From: JBFXDI01 sp050181295
GTDB lineage: Bacteria; Pseudomonadota; Alphaproteobacteria; Rhizobiales; Aestuariivirgaceae
Assembly (NCBI GenBank): GCA_050181295.1
Contig: JBFXDI010000110.1
Coordinates: 1-14,079, forward strand
Direction: 5' to 3'
Length of the DNA: 14,079 nucleotides
This document shows, in pieces, positions 1-6,021 of the stretch. Position numbers and translations under genes: made by a program. Every line of letters starts with the position of its first letter. The first letter of the stretch is position 1. The notes beneath the pieces were generated by a model. The model worked only from the letters and a program-made list of their open reading frames with translations, did not search any database and was not told the origin of the DNA.

Positions 1-390
1 CCCGACACACCGACTCCCACGCCGACGCCAACGAGTACGCCGACCCCCACGGACACGCCGACTCCCACGCTTACGGCGACGCCCACTGATACGCCGACGC
101 CCACGAATACGCCGACCCCCACCGACACACCGACCCCCACGGCTACGCCAACGACTACGGCGACCCCCACTGACACGCCGACCCCCACGATCACGGCGAC
201 GCCGACTGACACGCCGACGCCCACGACCACGCCGACGCCCACCAACACACCGACAATCACGCTGACCGGCACGCCCACCAACACCCCGACCAACACGCCG
301 ACCGTCACATCGACGCTCACACTCACGCCGACGCTTACACTCACGCCGACGCTGACGAGCACGTTGACCACCACGCCGACATCCACGCCG
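1..390 (+). repeat. Coding minisatellite, roughly 18-bp units encoding TPTPTx
   Basis: The DNA is a degenerate tandem array of units such as ACGCCGACGCCCACGAAT, all in one reading frame. Synonymous third-base changes are frequent, so the amino-acid pattern is conserved more strictly than the DNA. Regularity is highest at about 1-240 and decays into a two-residue Thr-x pattern by 300-390. The array continues beyond the left edge. Units like this can change number by slippage or recombination, which would alter stalk length. Confidence 0.85.
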
Positions 391-510
391 GTCGATGTGG
401 ACGCCGTTCCGGGCGGCAGCTCGCGCTTCAGCGTGCCGGCGCTGCTCTTCGCGCTGCTCGGCGCCTTCTTCGTGCTGATGCTCTGGGCGCGCCGCGCTGA
501 CCGTGGATGA
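1..510 (+). CDS. Thr-every-second-residue surface protein with C-terminal membrane anchor, 5' partial
   Basis: This frame is open from the left edge to the TGA at 508-510, so only the last 169 residues are seen and the start lies outside. Residues 3-129 have Thr at every odd position without exception (64 Thr). The alternating residue is mostly Pro, otherwise Asp, Asn, Ala, Ile, Leu, Ser, Gly or Val. The first part follows a rough six-residue unit TPTPTx (18 bp); towards the C-terminus it drifts to TLTLTP. A linker VDVDAVPGGSSRF (131-143) leads to a hydrophobic segment at about 145-162 (starting SVPALLF) and the tail WARRADRG. This layout of extended stalk, short motif, membrane helix and basic tail matches proteins processed by exosortases, and the next gene encodes one. 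The motif is not the classical PEP form. Function inferred: an exported, anchored and possibly glycosylated stalk or adhesin. The reading frame is certain; the role is not. Confidence 0.8.
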   Translation, partial: PDTPTPTPTPTSTPTPTDTPTPTLTATPTDTPTPTNTPTPTDTPTPTATPTTTATPTDTPTPTITATPTDTPTPTTTPTPTNTPTITLTGTPTNTPTNTPTVTSTLTLTPTLTLTPTLTSTLTTTPTSTPVDVDAVPGGSSRFSVPALLFALLGAFFVLMLWARRADRG

Positions 511-1652
511 GGTGGGCCGCCTGGCGCCCGCCGGCATGGTTCGCGAGCCGGCGGCCGTGGCCTACGCTCTGCCTTGTGGCGATGGTGCTGCTCGCGGGCT
601 TCACGCTCGCGGCAACGCCGCCGCTCGAATGGCTGTTCGGCAAGGTGGCGCAGGCGATCGCCGTCGTTTCCGCCTTCCTCCTGCAACTCGCCGGCAATGA
701 CCTCGTCCGCACCGGCATCGAGCTGAGGGACCGGGCGACCGGTCATGCCATCGCGGTCACCTCCGCGTGCGACGGCCACGGCCTGCTGATCGCCGCCATG
801 GCGCTCTGGACCTGGATGCGCACGCTCACGCCCGCGCGCCGCGACTGGGCGGCGGCGATCGGCTTTGCCGTCGGAACGATCCTCCTCTTCAACCTGGCGC
901 GCATCCTCGGGCTTTTTCTCTCGCTCGGCACGTCCTGGCTCATGGCCCTGCAGCACCTCTATCTGACGCCGCTCGCGAGCGTCCTGCTGGTGGCGCTGGT
1001 GGCGCTCTATGGGAGACGCCTGTCCCCTTGGAGGTTGACCCAGTGGCCTCTCGTCTGGCTGGCGCTTGCCCTCCTTGCCGCCGCGGCGTGGTATCCTCTC
1101 CAGCTCCAGGCGAGCTGCGCCCTCCCGGTGCCCCTTGCCAACGGCCTGCTATGGCTCAATCCGGGGCCGTTGGTGCACGGCATCGTCTGCGCCGGCGCGG
1201 AAGTCCGGGTCGCCACCAGCGCGCTCCTTTCCCAGACCCCGCTGACCTTCCTCTCGGTGCCCTTCGCGCCCGCCGACTTCATGCTCGCCACGCCGCTCCT
1301 TGCCGCCTCTCTCGCCGCCGCCCTCGCCCAGGGCCGGAGACCGGGCCGCATCATTGCTGCCGCTGCGATATCGCTGCTGCTCATGGTGGCGGCCATGGCC
1401 ATCGGTGCGCTGACTTCGGTCCATGACCAGGCGATCGCCGCCGACGTCCGTTACCTCCTGGGCGAGGGTTATGCCGAGGCCTATCACGCGCCGCATGCCG
1501 CGATGCTGGCCGCGCTGAAGGCGATCCAGAACGTGCTCGTGCATTTCAATCTGTTCGTGCTTCCCTTCGTCGTCCTCACATGGGCAGGCAGGCCGCGCCC
1601 GGCCCCCTCCACCCCACACGCGCGGACCCGACCGCGGCGGCGGAGGCGGTGA
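507..1652 (+). CDS. Exosortase/archaeosortase family transpeptidase with extra C-terminal membrane domain
   Basis: A multi-pass membrane protein of 381 residues. Exosortases are cysteine membrane proteases/transpeptidases that recognise a C-terminal motif plus helix plus basic tail and transfer the exported protein to a cell-envelope acceptor. The three expected catalytic positions are visible: Cys88 (SACDGHG), Arg132 (FNLARIL) and His150 (LQHLYLT). The spacing fits the family core of about 170-180 residues. The C-terminal 200 residues add further membrane helices around 181-195, 258-273, 281-300 and 340-360. An outside loop there carries Cys204 and Cys228, which could form a disulfide. The protein ends in a run of Arg. 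XrtH is known to occur with a separate associated membrane protein; the C-terminal half could be such a partner fused on, but I cannot confirm the subfamily. The start ATG overlaps the preceding stop as ATGA, with no clear ribosome site, suggesting coupled translation with its probable substrate. Confidence 0.85.
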   Translation: MRWAAWRPPAWFASRRPWPTLCLVAMVLLAGFTLAATPPLEWLFGKVAQAIAVVSAFLLQLAGNDLVRTGIELRDRATGHAIAVTSACDGHGLLIAAMALWTWMRTLTPARRDWAAAIGFAVGTILLFNLARILGLFLSLGTSWLMALQHLYLTPLASVLLVALVALYGRRLSPWRLTQWPLVWLALALLAAAAWYPLQLQASCALPVPLANGLLWLNPGPLVHGIVCAGAEVRVATSALLSQTPLTFLSVPFAPADFMLATPLLAASLAAALAQGRRPGRIIAAAAISLLLMVAAMAIGALTSVHDQAIAADVRYLLGEGYAEAYHAPHAAMLAALKAIQNVLVHFNLFVLPFVVLTWAGRPRPAPSTPHARTRPRRRRR

Positions 1653-3307
1653 CGAAGCCGGAGAAGGACAGAAACGCCTCGCTGGCGATGCTGGTGCTCG
1701 TCCTCGCCGGCGCGTTGCTGCGGTTCCAGGGCCTCGACTGGGATGTGGGCCTGTTCTTCCATCCGGATGAGCGCAATATCGCCACGGCCGCGGCGCGCCT
1801 TGCATGGCCCGACCACCTGGTTCCCGATTTCCACGCCTATAACGGCCTCTCGCTCTACCTTCCCCGGATGCTCGCTGAGCTCGTGGCCATCGCGGGCGGC
1901 CGACCGGGCAACGACGCGGCGGCCATCGCGCTGGCGAGCCGCTGGATCTCGGCGGCATTCTCCACCGCCACGCTGCCTTTCCTCTGGCTGTGCGCGCGCG
2001 ATGCCACGGATGCGCGCTGGGCGCTTGTGGCGCTCGCCTGCGCGGTCTTCTGCCCCGGCCTCATCCAGGCCGCCCATTTCGGCACGACCGAGTCGGGGCT
2101 TGTCCTCTGCCTTGTCCTGCTGCTGTTTCTCGGCATGCGGCACGTCGCCGGACGCCTTACGCTCGGCCGCTTTGCCCTGCTGACGGGGCTCGCGCTCGGC
2201 TTCGGCCTCGGGCTCAAGAATTCGGCCCTCGCCTTCGGCCTCGTCCCGGCCGTCGCGGTGTTTCAGACCCACGGCCTGAGACGCGGACTCTTGCCCGCTC
2301 TCAAGGCCGGCATGATCGCCGGTCCCATCGCGCTTGCAATGGCGCTCCTCTCGACTCCGCAGCTCTGGGTCGCGCCCGGCGACTACTGGAGCACCATGCG
2401 GTTCGAATCGGGCGTCGTGTCCGGCGCGGCCGATGTGTTCTGGACCTGGCAGTTCACGCACGCGACGAGCGTGCTGTTCGAGATCGGCCAGCTCCCTTGG
2501 ATCGCCGGGCCGCTGGTCGCCCCGCTCGGCCTCGCCGGATTTCTGTTGGCCCTCATCGGAGCCTGGCGGGAGAGGCCCGCGAGCCGGCTGCTCCTCGGCG
2601 CGGCGCTCTTCACGCTTGCCTATGGCGCCATCGTGATGAGCTGGCATGCGAAGTTCGTCCGCTACCTGCTCCCCCTGCTTCCGTGCTTCTTCCTCTTCGC
2701 CACGGCCCTTCTGCGGGAGCTCGCGGTCGGCGCACGGCGGAAGCTGCTCGTCATCGCGACGCTCGCCGCGAGCGTTGTCGCCGGCACGGCGCAGGCGCTC
2801 ATCTACCAGCGACCGGATCCACGTCTTGAGGCGTGGAAATGGCTTGCCCCACAGCTCAAGGCCGAGGACAGGCTCGCCGTCGAGCCGGTGGACCTGACAC
2901 CCCCCTATGCCATCCTTCCAACGCCTGCCGTCCGCATCGACATCCTGCCCCTCACCGATCCGCCGTCGGAAGAGAAGCTCGACCGGATCGCTTCGACGCT
3001 TGCAGGCTCACGCTGGCTGCTGATCGTGAGCCGCCGGCATCTGGGTGTGCTCCCGCAACTCCGCGACCGGTTTCCCTTCATGTGCAATTACTACGATGCC
3101 CTTCTCTCCGGTCGCTTCGGCTACGAGCGTGTCGCGACCTTCAGGCGGGGGCCTGCGCTGCCCGCGTGGCTCGATCCGGAACGCCAGGCCGAGGAGACGC
3201 TGACGGTCTTCGATCAGCCGCGCGTCCTTGTCTTCCAGAACCGGGAGCTGCTGCCGGCCGATATGCTGCGGCGGGCGATCACGGAAAAGACTGCGAACTG
3301 CCCCTGA
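1649..3307 (+). CDS. GT-C fold membrane glycosyltransferase (PMT/ArnT-like, GT39/GT83 type)
   Basis: A polytopic membrane protein of 552 residues. The first outside loop contains FHPDERN, with acidic residues Asp40 and Glu41 in the position of the GT-C catalytic Asp/Glu. Around ten hydrophobic segments follow, then a soluble C-terminal part from about residue 390, as in enzymes that take a sugar from a polyprenyl-phosphate donor and add it to protein, lipid A or other acceptors outside the inner membrane. I chose the GTG at 1649, which overlaps the exosortase stop as GTGA and has GGAGG just before it. An ATG at 1580 would add 23 residues and a 73-bp overlap with no ribosome site. Being the third gene of the operon after a Thr-rich exported protein and its exosortase suggests O-glycosylation of that protein, as PMT enzymes do on Thr/Ser. 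The acceptor and sugar are inference; the fold call is firm. Confidence 0.8.
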   Translation: MTKPEKDRNASLAMLVLVLAGALLRFQGLDWDVGLFFHPDERNIATAAARLAWPDHLVPDFHAYNGLSLYLPRMLAELVAIAGGRPGNDAAAIALASRWISAAFSTATLPFLWLCARDATDARWALVALACAVFCPGLIQAAHFGTTESGLVLCLVLLLFLGMRHVAGRLTLGRFALLTGLALGFGLGLKNSALAFGLVPAVAVFQTHGLRRGLLPALKAGMIAGPIALAMALLSTPQLWVAPGDYWSTMRFESGVVSGAADVFWTWQFTHATSVLFEIGQLPWIAGPLVAPLGLAGFLLALIGAWRERPASRLLLGAALFTLAYGAIVMSWHAKFVRYLLPLLPCFFLFATALLRELAVGARRKLLVIATLAASVVAGTAQALIYQRPDPRLEAWKWLAPQLKAEDRLAVEPVDLTPPYAILPTPAVRIDILPLTDPPSEEKLDRIASTLAGSRWLLIVSRRHLGVLPQLRDRFPFMCNYYDALLSGRFGYERVATFRRGPALPAWLDPERQAEETLTVFDQPRVLVFQNRELLPADMLRRAITEKTANCP

Positions 3308-3319
3308 TGCAAGCCGTCG

Positions 3320-4228
3320 TCAGCGGGCGAGAAGCAGCGCCGCGAGGACGCCAGCGGCGAGCGCGAGGCTCAAGGGGTCCGTGATCGCGAAGGCCACCGG
3401 ATCGGCGCGCAGCTGCCCTCGGCGCGCATGACGGGAGATCAAGGCGAGCCAGGTTCCGAAGAGGAAAACGGCGAGCCACAGCCAGGCGGGCGCGCTGTAA
3501 TAGTGCCAGGCGGCGGCGACCACATAGCCGGCGAGTAGCGCCATGGCCGCGGCCATCAGCCCGATCGCGACCCGTTCCACGATGCGTCCGTGCTCGGCGC
3601 CGTAGGCTCGGCGTGACACGACCGGTGTGCCGTTCGCCTTGACGATCGCGAGCTCGTCCAGCCGCTTCAGAAGCGCGAGCGCGGTGAAGAGCGTGAAGCC
3701 GAATGCGAGGAGCCAGCCCGAAATGGCGACGCCCGCGATTTCCGCGCCGATCTCGAGGCGCAGCATGTAAAGCCCCGCGAGCAGCAGCACGTCGACCGCG
3801 ATGAGCCGCTTGACGGCAAGGGAATAGAGCACGGTCGAGGCGAGATAGAGGGCGAGCAGCGCCCCCACCAGCGGGCCGAGCGCGAGCCATGCGGTCGCAA
3901 GCGCCGCCGCTGCCAGCGCGGCCGCCATGCCGAGCGCCGATCTGACCGGCAGGGCTCCGCTCGCGATCGGACGGGCGCATTTGACGGGATGGGTGCGGTC
4001 GGCGCCACGGTCGAGGACGTCGTTGACCAGATAGCCGGCCGAGGCGCAGGCGCTCGCGAGCACCATGCCAAGCACGAGCTTGAAGACAAGTTCGCCGGTC
4101 CACGGAAGCTGCGCGAGGAGTGCTGGGGCCGCGAGAAGCCCGTTCTTGGCCCAGTGCGCGGGCCTCAGCGCGAGAAACAGGGCGCACAAGGGAGCGGACC
4201 GGCCGCGATGTTCATGGAGGTCGATCAA
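3320..4228 (-). CDS. UbiA-family polyprenyl-phosphate transferase, DPPR-synthase-like
   Basis: An integral membrane prenyltransferase of 302 residues with about eight or nine helices. The first Mg-binding motif is N69-D70-x2-D73-x3-D77-R78, followed by PVKCARPIASG (81-91). The second conserved region is YSLAVKRLIAVDV (135-147). LRPAHWAKN near the N-terminus and the K-x2-RP-IASG signature resemble decaprenyl-phosphate phosphoribose synthase (mycobacterial UbiA/Rv3806c) rather than 4-hydroxybenzoate octaprenyltransferase. That enzyme joins phosphoribosyl pyrophosphate to a polyprenyl phosphate, giving a lipid-linked pentose donor. Some relatives carry an N-terminal HAD phosphatase domain; this one does not. 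The start is TTG at 4228, as no ATG or GTG fits the N-terminus, with only a weak ribosome site. It converges tail to tail with the GT-C gene, leaving 12 bp. It could supply the GT-C donor, but the opposite strand means separate transcription. Confidence 0.8.
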   Translation of the reverse strand: MIDLHEHRGRSAPLCALFLALRPAHWAKNGLLAAPALLAQLPWTGELVFKLVLGMVLASACASAGYLVNDVLDRGADRTHPVKCARPIASGALPVRSALGMAAALAAAALATAWLALGPLVGALLALYLASTVLYSLAVKRLIAVDVLLLAGLYMLRLEIGAEIAGVAISGWLLAFGFTLFTALALLKRLDELAIVKANGTPVVSRRAYGAEHGRIVERVAIGLMAAAMALLAGYVVAAAWHYYSAPAWLWLAVFLFGTWLALISRHARRGQLRADPVAFAITDPLSLALAAGVLAALLLAR

Positions 4229-4266
4229 CGAAGCGTGACCTGAAGGGTGATGGGCGTGCGCCGAGA

Positions 4267-4310
4267 CTAGAGCATGATCCGGAAAGGCATGAAACGCTTT
4301 TGCGGGTCCC
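4267..4310. repeat. Half or degenerate rhizobial intergenic palindromic element
   Basis: The sequence begins TAGAGCATGATCCGGAAAGG and continues to an AAACGCTTTT segment. This resembles one arm and the centre of the short dispersed element common in Hyphomicrobiales genomes (consensus recalled as AGAGCATGATCCGAAAA, spacer, CGGTTTTCGGATCATG). The second arm has been lost or has diverged, so the copy is not a full palindrome. It lies between the class II aldolase stop and the UbiA start. No second copy is present in the window. Confidence 0.55.
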
Positions 4311-4318
4311 GGGGCCCG
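4303..4318 (-). terminator. Possible transcription-end hairpin after the aldolase gene
   Basis: CGGGTC, loop CCGG, GGCCCG forms a six-pair stem (one G-U wobble) touching the aldolase stop codon. No T-run follows on the minus strand, so this is not a standard rho-independent terminator. It may only stabilise the 3' end or reduce read-through into the UbiA gene. Confidence 0.3.
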
Positions 4319-4981
4319 TCAGGAGCGGCGTTTCCTAGGCTTCTCCGGCGGCTGTCCGTAGGTCTTGAACTTCTCCATGGCGGCCGCGACCTCCGCCGCC
4401 GTCAGGACGCGCGGCTTGCCGACCTGCAGCGCCCGCCAGTACTGGGCGGCAAGCGTCTCGACCTCGACCGCGAGCCAGGCCGCCCGCTCGAGGCTGGGAC
4501 CGACGCAGACCATGCCGTGATTGGCGAGCAGGCAGGCGTGCCGGTCCTCCAACGCCCCGAGGATGAGGTCGGCAAGCTCCTGCGTCCCCCATGTGACATA
4601 GGGCACGCAGGGGATGCTCGAGCCTCCGGCGGCGGCGATCATGTAGTGGACCGCGGGGATTTCCCGGCCGAGCATCGAAAGCGAGGTGCAGAACATGGAG
4701 TGGAGGTGCACCACCGCCCCGACCTCCGGCTTCTTCGCCATGATGTCGCGATGGAAGCGCCACTCCGACGACGGCTTGCGGGTGCCCGAATGGGAGCCGT
4801 CGAGCTGCATGGCGACGATGTCCTGGGATCGCATCTCGCCATAGGACACACCCGATGGCGTGATGAGAAAGCCCTCCTTCACGCGGGCGCTGACATTCCC
4901 GGAGGTGCCCTGGTTGATCCCACGCATGTTCATGGAGAGGCAGGTGGCGATGATCTCGCGCCTCATGGCTTCGTGCCGCAT
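4319..4981 (-). CDS. Class II aldolase/adducin family protein (FucA/AraD-like)
   Basis: A cytoplasmic protein of 220 residues, the usual family length. The phosphate-binding loop GTSGNVSAR is at 25-33. The catalytic-type Glu is at 73 (SSEWRFH). The Zn ligands are His92 and His94 (VVHLHS) and His155 (LLANHG). All key residues are therefore present, and an active Zn-dependent aldolase, epimerase or decarboxylase acting on a phosphorylated or hydroxy-keto acid substrate is expected. Fuculose-phosphate aldolase, ribulose-phosphate epimerase and 3-oxo-tetronate-phosphate decarboxylase share this fold, and the sequence alone does not decide between them. The start is ATG at 4981, with GGAGA seven bases upstream. 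A longer open frame runs to 5548 on this strand, but it overlaps the hydrolase gene and its composition looks antisense. It lies last in the catabolic gene series, 113 bp after the alpha/beta hydrolase, and may finish a degradation pathway. Confidence 0.85.
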   Translation of the reverse strand: MRHEAMRREIIATCLSMNMRGINQGTSGNVSARVKEGFLITPSGVSYGEMRSQDIVAMQLDGSHSGTRKPSSEWRFHRDIMAKKPEVGAVVHLHSMFCTSLSMLGREIPAVHYMIAAAGGSSIPCVPYVTWGTQELADLILGALEDRHACLLANHGMVCVGPSLERAAWLAVEVETLAAQYWRALQVGKPRVLTAAEVAAAMEKFKTYGQPPEKPRKRRS

Positions 4982-5019
4982 GCCGCGTTCTCCGGATCGG
5001 TTTACGGCACATGTCTTAT

Positions 5020-5036
5020 CCCGCCCGTCCGGCGGG
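5020..5036. other. GC-rich hairpin in the spacer between hydrolase and aldolase genes
   Basis: CCCGCC, five-base loop, GGCGGG forms a six-pair all-GC stem 39 bases before the aldolase ATG. No T-run follows on either strand. It may be a processing or stability element within the transcript. The rest of the spacer (4982-5094) shows only the aldolase ribosome site. Confidence 0.35.
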
Positions 5037-5094
5037 CGCGAGCCTGAAGCACGGGGGACCAGCGGACCTTCCACCGATCGTGGAACTCCGCGGA

Positions 5095-6021
5095 TCAGCG
5101 GCTCGCCATCCAGGCGCCGAGGCGGCCGGCCGCCTCGATGGTGGTGGCCTGCGAACTCGGCCCGTGGAAGAACCCGTGCCCCTCGCCCTCCACGACATGG
5201 AGCTTGTGCGGCCGGCCAGCTTTCTCGAAGGCGGCCGCGATCGCCAGCGTGTCGTCGAGAACCGGATCCTCCGAGGCCGCCAGGAGATAGGCTGGAACGG
5301 AAGACGGCACGGTGAGCGCCTCGAGCGCGTAAGGGCTCGGGTCCTGCGCGGGATTGGCGAGCGCCCAGTAGCGTTCTAGGCAGTCGCGGACCATGCCGTC
5401 CTCCCGCGAGGCCTTGACCAGCGACGGACTGTCCATGAGCCCAAAGGCGCCGTAGAGGCTGGCCACGCCGGCAATGGCCTTGCGAAGGTTCGGATCGGCT
5501 CCGCGCTCGGCGGCGAGCGCGATGGCGCCGCCGGCGGAATCGCCGCAAAGGACGACGCCGGCCGGCTTGATGCCGCCGACGCCCTCGGAAAGCATCTGGC
5601 GCAGCACCAAAAGCCCATCCTCGACCGGGGCCGGCGCGACGGCCTCAGGAGCGAGCCGGTAGTCGACCGAGACGAGCGTCATGCCCGCCGCCTCGCAGAC
5701 GAGCCGCGATACATCGGCATGCGTCCAGGGCGAGCCCACAATCCAGCCGCCCCCGTGGAAATAGATGATGGCGCGGCCCTGATCCGTGCGCTCCTGGGGA
5801 TGCTGGACGAGCAGCTTCAGCTTGCGGCCGGCAGCCTCCAGGACCGCTTGCTCGAAACGGCCACGATCTTCGACCCGGTTGACGGACTCGTACCGCCTGC
5901 GAAGAACGCGCGGCTCCTCCAGGAGCCAGTCGAAGGCCGCATCGGAGGGCGTGCGGCGCGCGAGCGTGAAGGCTCGCGCCGCCCGCCCCGCCGCCGCATC
6001 CTTCAGCCCTGCGTCATCCAC
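5095..6021 (-). CDS. Alpha/beta hydrolase, hormone-sensitive-lipase (HSL) type esterase
   Basis: A protein of 308 residues. The oxyanion-hole motif is FHGGGW (88-93). The nucleophile elbow is GDSAGG with Ser162. The acid is probably Asp252 (SEDPVLDD) and the catalytic His is His282 (GHGF). YRLAPE at 121-126 is also typical of HSL/family IV esterases. These enzymes hydrolyse short-chain esters, lactones or similar bonds in the cytoplasm; no signal peptide is seen. The start is GTG at 6021, inside the end of the solute-binding-protein gene (19-bp overlap), so the two are translated from one message. Co-expression with a binding protein suggests it acts on the imported compound. The substrate is unknown. 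No ATG is available near the start, which supports the GTG. Confidence 0.88.
   Translation of the reverse strand: MDDAGLKDAAAGRAARAFTLARRTPSDAAFDWLLEEPRVLRRRYESVNRVEDRGRFEQAVLEAAGRKLKLLVQHPQERTDQGRAIIYFHGGGWIVGSPWTHADVSRLVCEAAGMTLVSVDYRLAPEAVAPAPVEDGLLVLRQMLSEGVGGIKPAGVVLCGDSAGGAIALAAERGADPNLRKAIAGVASLYGAFGLMDSPSLVKASREDGMVRDCLERYWALANPAQDPSPYALEALTVPSSVPAYLLAASEDPVLDDTLAIAAAFEKAGRPHKLHVVEGEGHGFFHGPSSQATTIEAAGRLGAWMASR

Noticed and set aside
1..390. Regular short repeats that might suggest a CRISPR array
   Set aside because: Units are contiguous with no unique spacers, keep one reading frame and encode a Thr-x polypeptide; it is a coding minisatellite.
1149..2647. Two long minus-strand open frames (1149-1958 and 1484-2647)
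   Set aside because: They are antisense to the exosortase and GT-C genes, rich in Arg/Gly/Glu/Pro with no recognisable domain, as expected from GC-rich shadow frames.
4274..5047. Plus-strand open frame of 257 codons
   Set aside because: Antisense to the class II aldolase, whose Zn ligands and phosphate loop are intact; composition is that of a shadow frame.
4982..5548. N-terminal extension of the aldolase frame up to 5548
   Set aside because: The extension overlaps the alpha/beta hydrolase on the same strand in another frame, and the ATG at 4981 has a good ribosome site and gives the normal family length.
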